Shown: piece by piece, positions 15,399 through 24,062 of the stretch
Position numbering within the stretch: position 1 is the stretch's first letter
How the letters are laid out: every line of letters begins with the position of its first letter
NCBI RefSeq assembly: GCF_020881035.1
Contig: NZ_JAJITC010000009.1
Location: forward strand, 1-64,000
DNA length: 64,000 nt
Source: Paraburkholderia translucens
GTDB taxonomy: Bacteria; Pseudomonadota; Gammaproteobacteria; Burkholderiales; Burkholderiaceae
Reading direction: 5' to 3'
Notes under the pieces: model-generated
What the model was told of the DNA's origin: nothing
The model's input: the letters and a program-made list of their open reading frames with translations, nothing else
The model's database searches: none
Program-made: the position numbers and the translations under genes

Positions 15399-16211
15399 AT
15401 GCGAGAACTGCCGACGCCCACCCTGCCCTTCGCCTCGCTCTTCGAATCGCGCCGTCTGCCGCGCGCCGAGGAAACGGTCACCGCGCAGCATCGCCTGCAA
15501 GTGTCGTGGGCGCGTACCGACGAAGAGCTGCGCGAAGCACAGCGGCTGCGCTACCGTGTATTTGCCGACGAAATGGGCGCTCGTCTAAGTGGCCCCGCCG
15601 GCCTCGACGTCGATGCATTTGATTCGTACTGCGATCATTTGCTGGTGCGTGATCTCGACACGCTCAAGGTAGTCGGCACGTATCGCGCGCTGCCGCCTCA
15701 TCAGGCCGCGCGCATCGGCCGTCTCTACGCCGAAAGCGAGTTCGACCTGTCGCGTCTCACGCACCTGCGCGCGAAGATGGTCGAAGTCGGCCGCTCGTGC
15801 GTGCATCCCGACTATCGCAGCGGCTCGGTGATCATGTCGCTGTGGGCGGGGCTCGGCGCGTACATGCAGCACAATGGCTACGAGACCATGCTCGGCTGCG
15901 CGAGCGTCGCGATGGCCGACGGCGGACACTATGCGGCGAACCTGTATTGCTCGCTGCGCGATAACGCGCTCACCGCACCCGAATATCGAGCGTTCCCGCA
16001 TACGCCGCTGCCGGTCGACGAGCTGCAGACGGGCGCCGCCGTCGCGCCGCCGCCGCTCGTGAAGGGCTATCTGCGTCTGGGCGCGAAGATTTGTGGCGCA
16101 CCGGCGTGGGATCCCGACTTCAATACCGCGGACTTTCTGACACTGTTCCGTCTGTCGGAAATCAATGCGCGTTACGCCCGGCACTTCCTTGGCGACGCGT
16201 TGCCCCGATAA
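15399..16211 (+). CDS. olsB: Ornithine lipid N-acyltransferase (OlsB)
   Basis: A 270-residue GNAT-fold enzyme that joins 3-hydroxyacyl-ACP to the alpha-amino group of ornithine, making lyso-ornithine lipid, the first step of phosphorus-free ornithine lipids. Family features are EAQRLRYRVFADEMGARL near residue 45, DHLLVRD and VVGTYRALP, the VEVGRSCVHPDYRSGSVIMSLW block near residue 130 (acyl-carrier binding loop), and MLGCASVAMADGGHYAANLY. ATG 15399 has AGGA at good spacing. A double Pho box directly upstream indicates induction at low phosphate, in keeping with the use of ornithine lipids to replace phospholipid. The partner olsA is not in the window. A convergent terminator separates it from ppx. 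Confidence 0.88.
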   Translation: MRELPTPTLPFASLFESRRLPRAEETVTAQHRLQVSWARTDEELREAQRLRYRVFADEMGARLSGPAGLDVDAFDSYCDHLLVRDLDTLKVVGTYRALPPHQAARIGRLYAESEFDLSRLTHLRAKMVEVGRSCVHPDYRSGSVIMSLWAGLGAYMQHNGYETMLGCASVAMADGGHYAANLYCSLRDNALTAPEYRAFPHTPLPVDELQTGAAVAPPPLVKGYLRLGAKICGAPAWDPDFNTADFLTLFRLSEINARYARHFLGDALPR

Positions 16212-16227
16212 GTTGAGCTGAGCAATG

Positions 16228-16256
16228 AAAAAGCCCTGCATTTGCAGGGCTTTTTT
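16228..16256. terminator. Bidirectional terminator between olsB and ppx
   Basis: AAAAGCCCTGCA pairs with TGCAGGGCTTTT, with an A-run before and a T-run after, so it can stop transcription from both convergent genes. Confidence 0.9.
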
Positions 16257-16303
16257 GTTCATGCGCACGCCGCGAACCAACGCGTGCGCTGAGCCGGTTC
16301 ACA

Positions 16304-17977
16304 TCAATCGTCCGTATAAACCACACGATACGGAATCCCAACCTTCTCCCATTCCGCCGCTTCCTGGATCAGGCTGTAGTCCGTCAACGGATTGTTGGCA
16401 ACCCACTCGTTGGGCAGACGCACCTCGTAACCGCCATTGGCCTGAGCGACCGTGATGCCCGGCAGGCCGACATCGGCGCGTCGACGGCACAGCAACGCCG
16501 CGAGTCGCAAGCAGAACAGCAGCGGCCATTCGACCTCGCGCGTCTGCGACAGCTTGCCTAACTTGCCTGCATGACCGAGCACGAGGGCGGCGAGGCGCGC
16601 CTGGTCGGTGCGCGAAAAGCCCGGCATATCGGCGTTGCTGGCGATATACGCCGAATGCTTGTGATACGCGCTATGCGAGATCGACAGCCCGATTTCATGC
16701 AGCGAGGCCGCCCAGCCGATGAACATGCGATTTTCCTCGCGGCGCTCTTCGTCCGGCTCGGCGAACTGATCGTAGAAGCTCGTCGACAGATCGCTGATAC
16801 GGGCCGCCTGCGGGCGATCGACGCCGTAGCGGCGCATGAAGCCTTCGACCGTCACCGTGCGCATGTCCTCGTGCTGCGTCCGGCCGAGCAGGTCGTACAT
16901 GACACCGAGACGCAGCGCACCGTCGGTGGTATCGACGTAATCGATGCCCAATTCGTCGAACACCGCGATCATGATCGACAGGCCGCCTGCGAGCACCGGC
17001 ACGCGGTCGCTCTTTAGCGCGACCAGCTTCAGCCGGTTCACGTTTTCGGCCTTGATCAGCGCGCGCTTGAGCCGCTCGAGGCCGCCGCGCGAGATTCCGT
17101 GGGTCACGCCCGCATCGTTGAAATTGTTCGCCTCGACCAGTTCGGCGAGCGCGCGCGCGGTACCCGACGAACCGATCGCCTGCTCCCAGCCGGTTTTCTT
17201 GTACTCGGCGGAGATGATCTGGATTTCGCGGCGCGCGGCGAGCTCGGCCTGGCGCATCGTGTACTCGTCGACGTTGCCGGCCGGGAAAAACGCGCGGCTA
17301 TGGCTCACGCAGCCGATATACAGGCTTTCCATCATGATCGGCGTGTAGTGCGAGCCGATGATGAATTCGGTCGAGCCGCCGCCGATATCGACGACGAGAC
17401 GTGTGCCCGCACTCGCCGGCACCGAGTGCGCTGCGCCCGCATAAATCAGACGCGCTTCCTCGCGCCCCGCGATCACTTCGATCGGAAATCCGAGCGCGGC
17501 CTGTGCCTCGCCGAGAAATTCGGCCGCGTTCTTGGCGATGCGCAAGGTATTGGTCGCGACCGCGCGCACGTGGTCCGGATGAAAATCGCGCAGGCGCTCG
17601 CCAAAGCGCTTCAGCGCGTCCCAGCCGCGCACCTGCGAGGCGCGATCGAGCATCTTGTCACGCGACAACCCGGCGGCCAGCCGCACCGGTTCGCGCAAGG
17701 CATCGACCTGATAGATCTGGCTGCCCGCGTCGGTTTCCTCGACCCGGCCCACGATCAGCCGGAAGCTGTTCGAACCAAGATCGACGGCAGCGAGGAGGTG
17801 AGGGGTATGTGGCATCGGGTAAGCGTACTCCATACGCGCGAGCGCTGCGGCTGCGGCCGCTGGCGTGGCGCCGGACGCCGGCACCGCCACCCGCCTGCCC
17901 TGCGCCTTCGGCGCATGATGCGTGTCGCGGCCTGCCGCACTGTTCAAAGACGCCATTCTAAGCGTAGCAGCCTTCAC
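16304..17977 (-). CDS. ppx: Exopolyphosphatase (Ppx/GppA family)
   Basis: Releases phosphate from the ends of inorganic polyphosphate (or acts on pppGpp). The ASKHA ATPase-like fold is shown by LLAAVDLGSNSFRLIVGR, GREEARLIYAGAAHSV, LVVDIGGGSTEFIIG and GSSGTARALAELVE; a C-terminal HD-like domain follows with the block ASLHEIGLSISHSAYHKHSAYI. The start is uncertain. GTG 17977 has GAGGTG 7 bases away and is preferred (557 residues); ATG 17956 or ATG 17812 (503 residues, close to the usual family length) are alternatives, because the region before PHTPHLLAAVDLG is low-complexity. It is divergent from ppk, so polyphosphate synthesis and breakdown genes share one intergenic region. Confidence 0.9.
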   Translation of the reverse strand: MKAATLRMASLNSAAGRDTHHAPKAQGRRVAVPASGATPAAAAAALARMEYAYPMPHTPHLLAAVDLGSNSFRLIVGRVEETDAGSQIYQVDALREPVRLAAGLSRDKMLDRASQVRGWDALKRFGERLRDFHPDHVRAVATNTLRIAKNAAEFLGEAQAALGFPIEVIAGREEARLIYAGAAHSVPASAGTRLVVDIGGGSTEFIIGSHYTPIMMESLYIGCVSHSRAFFPAGNVDEYTMRQAELAARREIQIISAEYKKTGWEQAIGSSGTARALAELVEANNFNDAGVTHGISRGGLERLKRALIKAENVNRLKLVALKSDRVPVLAGGLSIMIAVFDELGIDYVDTTDGALRLGVMYDLLGRTQHEDMRTVTVEGFMRRYGVDRPQAARISDLSTSFYDQFAEPDEERREENRMFIGWAASLHEIGLSISHSAYHKHSAYIASNADMPGFSRTDQARLAALVLGHAGKLGKLSQTREVEWPLLFCLRLAALLCRRRADVGLPGITVAQANGGYEVRLPNEWVANNPLTDYSLIQEAAEWEKVGIPYRVVYTDD

Positions 17978-18078
17978 GATGTCACCTCGCGGCGCAGGGA
18001 GTTCAGTATCGTCGCATAGGTAATGCGTCATATTGACGACAGAATACGATTGCGGCATAAATGTTAAAAACATTCCAG

Positions 18079-18096
18079 ATGTCATCAGGACGTCAT
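18079..18096 (+). promoter_or_regulatory. Pho box upstream of ppk
   Basis: ATGTCAT (18079-18085), CAGG and ACGTCAT (18090-18096) form two direct half-sites with 11-bp spacing, as PhoB requires. They lie 64 bp before the ppk ATG. A weak third repeat (CCGTGAG) follows 4 bp later. Confidence 0.65.
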
Positions 18097-18159
18097 CAAA
18101 CCGTGAGAATTTCCGAGCGTCTTTCTGTCACCATTTCAGACATTCCGATCTCACCGCCG

Positions 18160-20223
18160 ATGTCCGTCCGCTATCCCTTATTGAATCGCGAGCTGGGCAT
18201 TCTGGGTTTCAACGAGCGCGTACTGGCGCAAGCCGCCGATCCCGCCGTCCCCTTGCTCGAACGCCTCCGTTTCATCTGCATCACCAGCAGCAACCTCGAC
18301 GAATTCTTCGAAGTCCGTATGGCCGGGCTCCAGGAACAGATGCGCGACAACCCCGGCGCATTGTCTCCCGACGGCATGTCGCTGCAGCACGCGTACGACC
18401 TTGTGGTCGAGCGCGCGCAGAAGCTCGTGCATCGGCAGTACACGATGTTGCAAGACACCGTGCTCACCGCGCTCGAACAGGAAGGCATTTATTTCCACGG
18501 CACCGAAGCATGGAGCGACGCGCAGACCGAATGGGCGTGCAACTACTTCTTCGACGAACTGCTGCCGGTGCTCACGCCGATCGGCCTCGATCCCGCGCAT
18601 CCGTTTCCGCGGGTGCTCAACAAGAGCCTGAACTTCGTCGTCGAACTCGAAGGCAAGGACGCGTTCGGCCGTCAGGCGATGATGGGCATCGTGCAGGCGC
18701 CGCGCGCGCTGCCGCGGCTCGTGCGCATGCCCCAGGAACTGTCGGGTTACCCGCATGGCTTCGTGCTGCTGAGCTCGCTGCTCCAGCGCTTCGTCAACGA
18801 GCTGTTTCCGCGGCTGGTCGTGCGCACCTGCAATCAGTTTCGCATCACGCGCAATAGCGAACTGTTCGTCGACGAAGACGAAATCACCAATCTGCGCGTT
18901 GCGTTGCAGGGCGAACTGCCGGCGCGCCATCTCGGCAATGCGGTGCGGCTCGAAGTATCGGCGGAAACTCCCGCGCATGTGGTGCAGCGCCTGCTCGACG
19001 AAAGCGGTCTGTCCAACAAGGACTGCTACTACGTGAACGGCCCCGTCAATCTGGTGCGGCTGATGCAGTTGCCCGAGATGGTCGACCGGCCCGATCTGAA
19101 GTTCGTGCCGCACATTCCGTCGACGCCGCCGCAGATCGCCAACAGCGCCAGCATGTTCGACGTGATCGATCAGGGCGACGTGCTGCTGCATCACCCGTAC
19201 GAGAGTTTCCAGCCGGTGCTCGAGTTGCTGCTCCAGGCGGCCAAGGACCCGAACGTGGTCGCGATCAAACAGACCATCTACCGCACTGGCACCGACTCGC
19301 CGCTGATGGACGCGCTGATGCAGGCCGCCCGCAACGGCAAGGAAGTGACGGTGGTCGTCGAGCTGCTCGCCCGCTTCGACGAGGAAACCAATATCAATTG
19401 GGCCTCGCAGCTCGAAGCGGTCGGCGCGCATGTGGTCTACGGCGTTGTCGGCCACAAGTGCCACGCGAAGATGATGCTGATCGTGCGACGCGTGTTGACG
19501 GACGGCAAGTCGACGCTCAAGCGTTACGTGCACCTCGGCACCGGCAACTATCATCCGCGCACCGCGCGCCTCTATACCGACTTTGGTCTGATGACCGCCG
19601 ATCAGAAAATCTGCGAGGACGTGCACCACGTGTTCCAGCAGCTGACCGGCATCGGCGGTGAGCTGAAGCTGCACGAGCTCTGGCAGTCGCCGTTCACGCT
19701 GCATCCCAAGCTCATCGAGGCGATCCGCAGGGAAGCCGAGCATGCGCGCGCGGGCAGGAAGGCGCGCATCGTCGCGAAGATGAACGCGCTGCTCGAACCG
19801 ACGGTGATCGCTGAGCTCTACGAAGCATCGCAGGCCGGCGTGAAGATCGATCTGATCGTGCGCGGCGTGTGCTCGCTGCAGCCCGGCGTGGCAGGGCTCT
19901 CCGAGAACATCACGGTGCGCTCGATCGTCGGACGCTTTCTCGAACACCACCGCATCTACTACTTCTACGACGGCGGCAAGGAGCAGGTCTATCTGTCGAG
20001 CGCCGACTGGATGGATCGAAATCTGTTCCGGCGCGTCGAAGTCGCATTCCCGGTGAATAACCGGCGCCTGAAACGGCGCGTGATCGCGGAAGGGCTCTCG
20101 GCGTTTCTCGGCGACAACCAGTCGGCCTGGTTGATGCAAAGCGACGGCCACTATCGCCGGCGTCGCCCGGGCAAGTCGTCGCGCAACGCGCAGATGAGTC
20201 TGCTAGGCAGGTTCTGTTCGTAG
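18160..20223 (+). CDS. ppk1: Polyphosphate kinase 1
   Basis: A 687-residue enzyme that polymerises the gamma-phosphate of ATP into inorganic polyphosphate. The N-terminal and head domains begin at YPLLNRELGILGFNERVL and include ITSSNLDEFFEVRMAG. The two C-terminal phospholipase-D-like domains carry the autophosphorylated histidine in GHKCHAKMMLIVRR and the second essential histidine in EHHRIYYFYDGG; KQTIYRTGTDSPL and SSADWMDRNLFRRVEVAFP are further family blocks. ATG 18160 (MSVRYPLLN) is the normal start; the open frame further upstream overlaps the Pho box and is unlikely to be coding. Expression is probably raised by PhoB under phosphate stress. It is divergent from ppx. Confidence 0.95.
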   Translation: MSVRYPLLNRELGILGFNERVLAQAADPAVPLLERLRFICITSSNLDEFFEVRMAGLQEQMRDNPGALSPDGMSLQHAYDLVVERAQKLVHRQYTMLQDTVLTALEQEGIYFHGTEAWSDAQTEWACNYFFDELLPVLTPIGLDPAHPFPRVLNKSLNFVVELEGKDAFGRQAMMGIVQAPRALPRLVRMPQELSGYPHGFVLLSSLLQRFVNELFPRLVVRTCNQFRITRNSELFVDEDEITNLRVALQGELPARHLGNAVRLEVSAETPAHVVQRLLDESGLSNKDCYYVNGPVNLVRLMQLPEMVDRPDLKFVPHIPSTPPQIANSASMFDVIDQGDVLLHHPYESFQPVLELLLQAAKDPNVVAIKQTIYRTGTDSPLMDALMQAARNGKEVTVVVELLARFDEETNINWASQLEAVGAHVVYGVVGHKCHAKMMLIVRRVLTDGKSTLKRYVHLGTGNYHPRTARLYTDFGLMTADQKICEDVHHVFQQLTGIGGELKLHELWQSPFTLHPKLIEAIRREAEHARAGRKARIVAKMNALLEPTVIAELYEASQAGVKIDLIVRGVCSLQPGVAGLSENITVRSIVGRFLEHHRIYYFYDGGKEQVYLSSADWMDRNLFRRVEVAFPVNNRRLKRRVIAEGLSAFLGDNQSAWLMQSDGHYRRRRPGKSSRNAQMSLLGRFCS

Positions 20224-20280
20224 CCACCCGCGGGTCGGAGTGCTCACCGCGAATGCGGCCACTCCGGGATGAGCGAGCAT

Positions 20281-20311
20281 AAAAAAACCGCCTTTCGCAG
20301 GCGGTTTTTTT
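20281..20311. terminator. Bidirectional terminator between ppk and phoR
   Basis: AAACCGCCT and AGGCGGTTT form a stem flanked by a run of A on the left and of T on the right, serving the convergent ppk and phoR transcripts. Confidence 0.9.
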
Positions 20312-20342
20312 CATGGACCGGCGCTCTCGCCGACTGCCGCAC

Positions 20343-21656
20343 TCACACCTGCGCAGTCTGGCAACGCGCCGTTCGGGACGCCGGAAAGCGGACCGTGAAC
20401 GTGCTGCCGCGCCCTTCTTCACTCTTCACCTCGAGTTGCGCGTCGTGTCGCTGCAGCACGTGCTTGACGATCGCAAGGCCGAGCCCGGTGCCGCCCGTGT
20501 CGCGCGAACGGCTGCGATCGACACGATAGAAGCGCTCGGTGAGCCGCGGGATATCGGCTGCCGGAATGCCAAGGCCGCTATCGGCCACCGAGAACACCGC
20601 ATGGCCGCCGAGCGCGCGCCAGCTCACCTTGATCGAGCCGCCATCTGGTGTATAGCGGATCGCATTCGTGACCAGATTGCCGAACGCGCTGAGAATCTCG
20701 GTTTCGACGCCGGTAACGGTCAGCGATTCATCGGCGTCGAAGACGATCTTGTGATGATCGCCGGAGAGGCTCTGTGCATCGTCCTCCAGATGCCGCAATA
20801 CTGCTTGCATGTCGATCATCTGATCGCTCGGCGGCCTGTTGTCGCCCTCGAGCGTCGCGAGTACGAGCAGATCGCTGACGATATGACGCATGCGCGACGC
20901 CTGCTGCTCCATCAGGTCGAGATAGCGCGCCCGCTCGGCTTCGCTCAGCGGCAGCTCGCGCATCGTTTCGAGAAAACCGGACAGCACGGTGAGCGGGGTT
21001 TTCAGCTCGTGCGATACGTTGGCGACGAAGTCGCGCCGCATCGCATCGGTGCGTTCGAGCTCGGTGATGTCCTGCGACAGCACGAGCTTGCGATTGTCCC
21101 CATACGGAAACACCTGCACCGACAGCACGTTCTGGCGCTTCTCGCCCATGCCGCGCATGATCAGCATTTCCTCATACCGGTGCGAATTCAGGTAGCGCAC
21201 GAAATCCGGATGACGCACCAGATGCGTGATGTGCTGACGCAGATCGCGCTTCGCGTCGAGCCCGAAGTGGCTTTCGGAAATGGCATTGCACCATTCGATC
21301 TGATCGTGATCGTCGAGCATCGCGACGCCGTTCGGCGACGCCTGGATCGCCTGGATGAAACGCGAATGCTGCTGCTCGACCTGGCGCACCTGGGCGTGCC
21401 AGCGCTTCGCAAGCTTGTGCAGACGGTAGTAGATTTCGCCCCAGATGCCGGGGGCGCTCGGCACTTCGCCGTACACCGGCGCATCGAGCAGACGCCAGAG
21501 GCGCTGCTTGTGGAAGGTACCGAAGAAGCTCTGTGCGAGCAGCATGGCGATGGCGAGGGCGAGGCCCGCCTTGACGTTCACCAGTGCGCCGACCACCGCG
21601 CACAGAACAGCAAGCAGCACGACGGACACGATGGAGCGCGCCCAGATGATGTTCAT
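20343..21656 (-). CDS. phoR: Phosphate-regulon sensor histidine kinase PhoR
   Basis: A 437-residue inner-membrane kinase that phosphorylates PhoB when phosphate is scarce. Two N-terminal hydrophobic segments (residues 5-45) are followed by a charged linker, a PAS domain (about 95-200), and the dimerisation H-box FVANVSHELKTPLTVLSGF with the phospho-accepting His near 223. The ATPase domain has N-box NLVTNAIRYTPDGG, G1 VADSGLGIP, F-box RLTERFYRVD and G2 GGTGLGLAIVKHV. It has no large periplasmic sensor, consistent with signalling through the PstSCAB-PhoU complex. Last gene of the pst-pho cluster, about 80 bp after phoB. Confidence 0.95.
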   Translation of the reverse strand: MNIIWARSIVSVVLLAVLCAVVGALVNVKAGLALAIAMLLAQSFFGTFHKQRLWRLLDAPVYGEVPSAPGIWGEIYYRLHKLAKRWHAQVRQVEQQHSRFIQAIQASPNGVAMLDDHDQIEWCNAISESHFGLDAKRDLRQHITHLVRHPDFVRYLNSHRYEEMLIMRGMGEKRQNVLSVQVFPYGDNRKLVLSQDITELERTDAMRRDFVANVSHELKTPLTVLSGFLETMRELPLSEAERARYLDLMEQQASRMRHIVSDLLVLATLEGDNRPPSDQMIDMQAVLRHLEDDAQSLSGDHHKIVFDADESLTVTGVETEILSAFGNLVTNAIRYTPDGGSIKVSWRALGGHAVFSVADSGLGIPAADIPRLTERFYRVDRSRSRDTGGTGLGLAIVKHVLQRHDAQLEVKSEEGRGSTFTVRFPASRTARCQTAQV

Positions 21657-21736
21657 GGTCTAGCGATCGAAGAGAAAGTACGGCGCAGGAGGAAAGTGTC
21701 GCGGCACAGCGCAACGCGCTGCACCGCCGGCGGCTG

Positions 21737-22438
21737 TCAGGCGCTCTTCGCCAGCCGGTAGCCGCTGCCGCGTACCGTTTCAATCATAGCATCGCACCCG
21801 GCCGGCTTGAGTGCCGCACGCAGACGCTTGATATGCACGTCGACGGTACGCTCCTCCACGAACACGTGATCGCCCCACACCTGGTCGAGCAGTTGGGTGC
21901 GACTATGCACGCGCTCCGGGTGCGTCATGAAGAAGTGCAGCAGACGGAATTCGGTCGGGCCGAGATCGAGCTTGATCTCGTTGCCTTGCGCATGCGCCGC
22001 GACGCGATGCGTGGCCGGATCGAGCCTCAGGCCGTTGATCGCTACAACGTCTTCGGTCAGCTGCGGCGCGCGGCGGCGTAGCACCGCCTTGATGCGCGCC
22101 ATCAGCTCTTTCGGCGAGAACGGCTTCGTCACGTAATCGTCCGCGCCGATTTCGAGGCCGAGCACCTTGTCCTGCTCGTCGCCGCGCGCGGTCAGCATGA
22201 TGATCGGGATATGCTTGGTGCGCTCGTTGTTGCGCAGATCGCGCGCGAACGAAATGCCCGATTTGCCCGGCAACATCCAGTCGAGCAGCACGAGATCGGG
22301 TAGCACGTCGCTGATCAGGTTGTGTGCCTGCTCCGCGTTGTACGCGCGAATCGGGCAGTGCCCGGCGTGTTGAAGATTGACCGAAATCAGTTCGGAAATG
22401 GCGGGCTCATCTTCAATGACGAGAATGCTGCTGGGCAT
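21737..22438 (-). CDS. phoB: Phosphate-regulon response regulator PhoB
   Basis: A 233-residue OmpR-class transcription factor that binds Pho boxes and recruits RNA polymerase. The receiver domain (1-125) has the acidic pocket VIEDEP, the phospho-acceptor Asp in LVLLDWMLPGKSG, Thr in MLTARGDE and Lys in VTKPFSPKEL. The C-terminal winged helix (about 140-230) contains RTVDVHIKRLRAALKP and ETVRGSGYRL. ATG 22438 (MPSSILVIEDEP) has GAGG 6 bases upstream; a GTG two codons earlier is an alternative. It probably acts on the boxes seen upstream of pstS, ppk and olsB. Confidence 0.96.
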   Translation of the reverse strand: MPSSILVIEDEPAISELISVNLQHAGHCPIRAYNAEQAHNLISDVLPDLVLLDWMLPGKSGISFARDLRNNERTKHIPIIMLTARGDEQDKVLGLEIGADDYVTKPFSPKELMARIKAVLRRRAPQLTEDVVAINGLRLDPATHRVAAHAQGNEIKLDLGPTEFRLLHFFMTHPERVHSRTQLLDQVWGDHVFVEERTVDVHIKRLRAALKPAGCDAMIETVRGSGYRLAKSA

Positions 22439-22464
22439 CGACACCTCTGTTCCTTATCTCTGGA

Positions 22465-23169
22465 TTAGCTGAGCGCTTCGCGTTCGAGCGTGTCGCGCGA
22501 CTGATGCCGCACGTCGGTGCCCTTCACGATGTAGATGATGAATTCAGCGATGTTCTTCGCATGGTCGCCGATCCGCTCGATCGCCTTCGCGATGAACAGG
22601 AAGTCGAGGCCGACCGAGATCGAACGCGGATCTTCGGTCATATACGAAATCAGCTTGCGCACGAACGCACGGAATTCCTCGTCGATCGCCTTGTCATCGC
22701 GCACGATCTGCGCGGCAGCGACCGTGTCGAGACGCGCGAACGCGTCGAGCGCGCGGCGCAGGATCGACACCGCCATCTCGCCGGAGAGCTTGATCTCGGC
22801 GATATTGATGGTGCGCGACGCGCCGTCTTCCATCAGGCGCTTGGTGCGCTTCGCGATCTTTTCGGCTTCGTCGCCGGCGCGCTCGAGGTTCGTGATGGTC
22901 TTCGAGATCGCGATCAGCAAACGCAGATCGCGCGCGGCCGGCTGACGGCGCGCGATGATGTTGCTGCACTCCTCGTCGATCTCGACTTCCATCTTGTTCA
23001 GACGATCTTCGGTGGCGATGACCTGCTCGGCGATACCGAGGTCGAATTCGTTGAGCGCCTGCATCGCGTTGACGATCTGCGATTCGACGAGGCCGCCCAT
23101 TTCGAGCACTTTCGACGAAACGAGATTCAGGTCGGCGTCGAACTGGCTGGACAGATGTTTATCGGACAT
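22465..23169 (-). CDS. phoU: Phosphate transport system regulator PhoU
   Basis: A 234-residue cytoplasmic all-alpha protein made of two three-helix PhoU repeats, which links the PstSCAB transporter to PhoR and keeps the Pho response off when phosphate is plentiful. The repeat motifs are visible as VIATEDRLNKMEVEIDEEC in the first half and IVRDDKAIDEEFRAFVRKL in the second; they hold the conserved metal-binding E/DxxxD residues. ATG 23169 follows GGAGTACGAC. It lies between pstB and phoB, 26-28 bp from each, so the cluster is very likely co-transcribed. Confidence 0.95.
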   Translation of the reverse strand: MSDKHLSSQFDADLNLVSSKVLEMGGLVESQIVNAMQALNEFDLGIAEQVIATEDRLNKMEVEIDEECSNIIARRQPAARDLRLLIAISKTITNLERAGDEAEKIAKRTKRLMEDGASRTINIAEIKLSGEMAVSILRRALDAFARLDTVAAAQIVRDDKAIDEEFRAFVRKLISYMTEDPRSISVGLDFLFIAKAIERIGDHAKNIAEFIIYIVKGTDVRHQSRDTLEREALS

Positions 23170-23197
23170 GTCGTACTCCGTTGTATTGCCCGGCGGA

Positions 23198-24046
23198 TCA
23201 GCCGAAGCGGCCAGTGATGTAGTCCTCGGTTTCCTTGCGGACCGGCTTGATGAAGATCTTTTCGGTGTCGCCGAATTCGATCAGTTCACCAAGGTACATA
23301 TAGGCAGTGTAGTCCGAACAGCGGGCCGCCTGTTGCATGTTGTGCGTGACGATCACGACCGTGTAGTCGCTCTTGAGCTCGGCGATCAGCTCTTCGATAC
23401 GGCCCGTCGAAATCGGGTCGAGCGCCGAGCACGGCTCGTCGAGCAGCAGTACTTCGGGCCGAATCGCAATGCCGCGCGCGATGCACAGACGCTGCTGCTG
23501 GCCACCCGACAGACCATAGCCGCTCTGGCCGAGCTTGTCCTTCACTTCGTTCCAAAGCGCCGCCTTGGTCAGCGCCCACTCGACGCGGTCGTCCATTTCC
23601 GAGCGCGACAGCTTCTCGAACATCTTCACGCCGAACGCGATGTTGTCGTAGATCGACATCGGAAACGGCGTCGGCTTCTGGAACACCATGCCGATGCGCG
23701 CGCGCAGCAGCGAAATGTCCTGGCGCGTGGTCAGCAGGTTCTCGCCGTCCATCACGATTTCGCCTTCCGCACGCTGCTCAGGATAGAGCGCGTACATCTT
23801 GTTGAAGGTACGCAACAACGTGGACTTGCCGCAGCCCGACGGGCCGATGAACGCGGTCACCTTGCCTTCGGGAATCTCCAGATTGATGTTCTTCAGCGCG
23901 TGATACTTGCCGTAGAAGAAGTTGAGGTCCTTGACCTCGATCTTCGGACGCGACGGAGTCTGCGCCTGAGCGCCGTGTTCGGGGTCGGAGCCCGCGGGCG
24001 CGGCTGCGTGCCCGATCGGATTGAGTTGGGTTTCTGCCATGTTCAT
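23198..24046 (-). CDS. pstB: Phosphate ABC transporter ATP-binding protein PstB
   Basis: The ATPase of the high-affinity phosphate importer. Walker A is FIGPSGCGKSTLLRTFN, the Q-loop MVFQKPTPFPMSIYDNI, the ABC signature LSGGQQQRLCIARG, Walker B VLLLDEPCSALDP and the switch histidine IVTHNMQQAARCSD, all in PstB-specific form. The first 35 residues are a low-complexity extension before the conserved KIEVKDLNFFYG. ATG 24046 is preceded by GGAG at 8 bases; ATG 24040 is nearly equivalent. It follows pstA after 16 bp. Confidence 0.96.
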   Translation of the reverse strand: MNMAETQLNPIGHAAAPAGSDPEHGAQAQTPSRPKIEVKDLNFFYGKYHALKNINLEIPEGKVTAFIGPSGCGKSTLLRTFNKMYALYPEQRAEGEIVMDGENLLTTRQDISLLRARIGMVFQKPTPFPMSIYDNIAFGVKMFEKLSRSEMDDRVEWALTKAALWNEVKDKLGQSGYGLSGGQQQRLCIARGIAIRPEVLLLDEPCSALDPISTGRIEELIAELKSDYTVVIVTHNMQQAARCSDYTAYMYLGELIEFGDTEKIFIKPVRKETEDYITGRFG

Positions 24047-24062
24047 CGGATTCACTCCGCCC

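Noticed and set aside
18020..18050. Second Pho box facing ppx
   Set aside because: CTGTCGT-CAAT-ATGACGC has one acceptable half-site only; the other half does not match the consensus.
18061..18159. N-terminal extension of Ppk
   Set aside because: The codons overlap the Pho box, and the protein family starts at MSVRYPLLN.
18178..20151. 657-codon open frame on the minus strand
   Set aside because: It is the antisense shadow of ppk.
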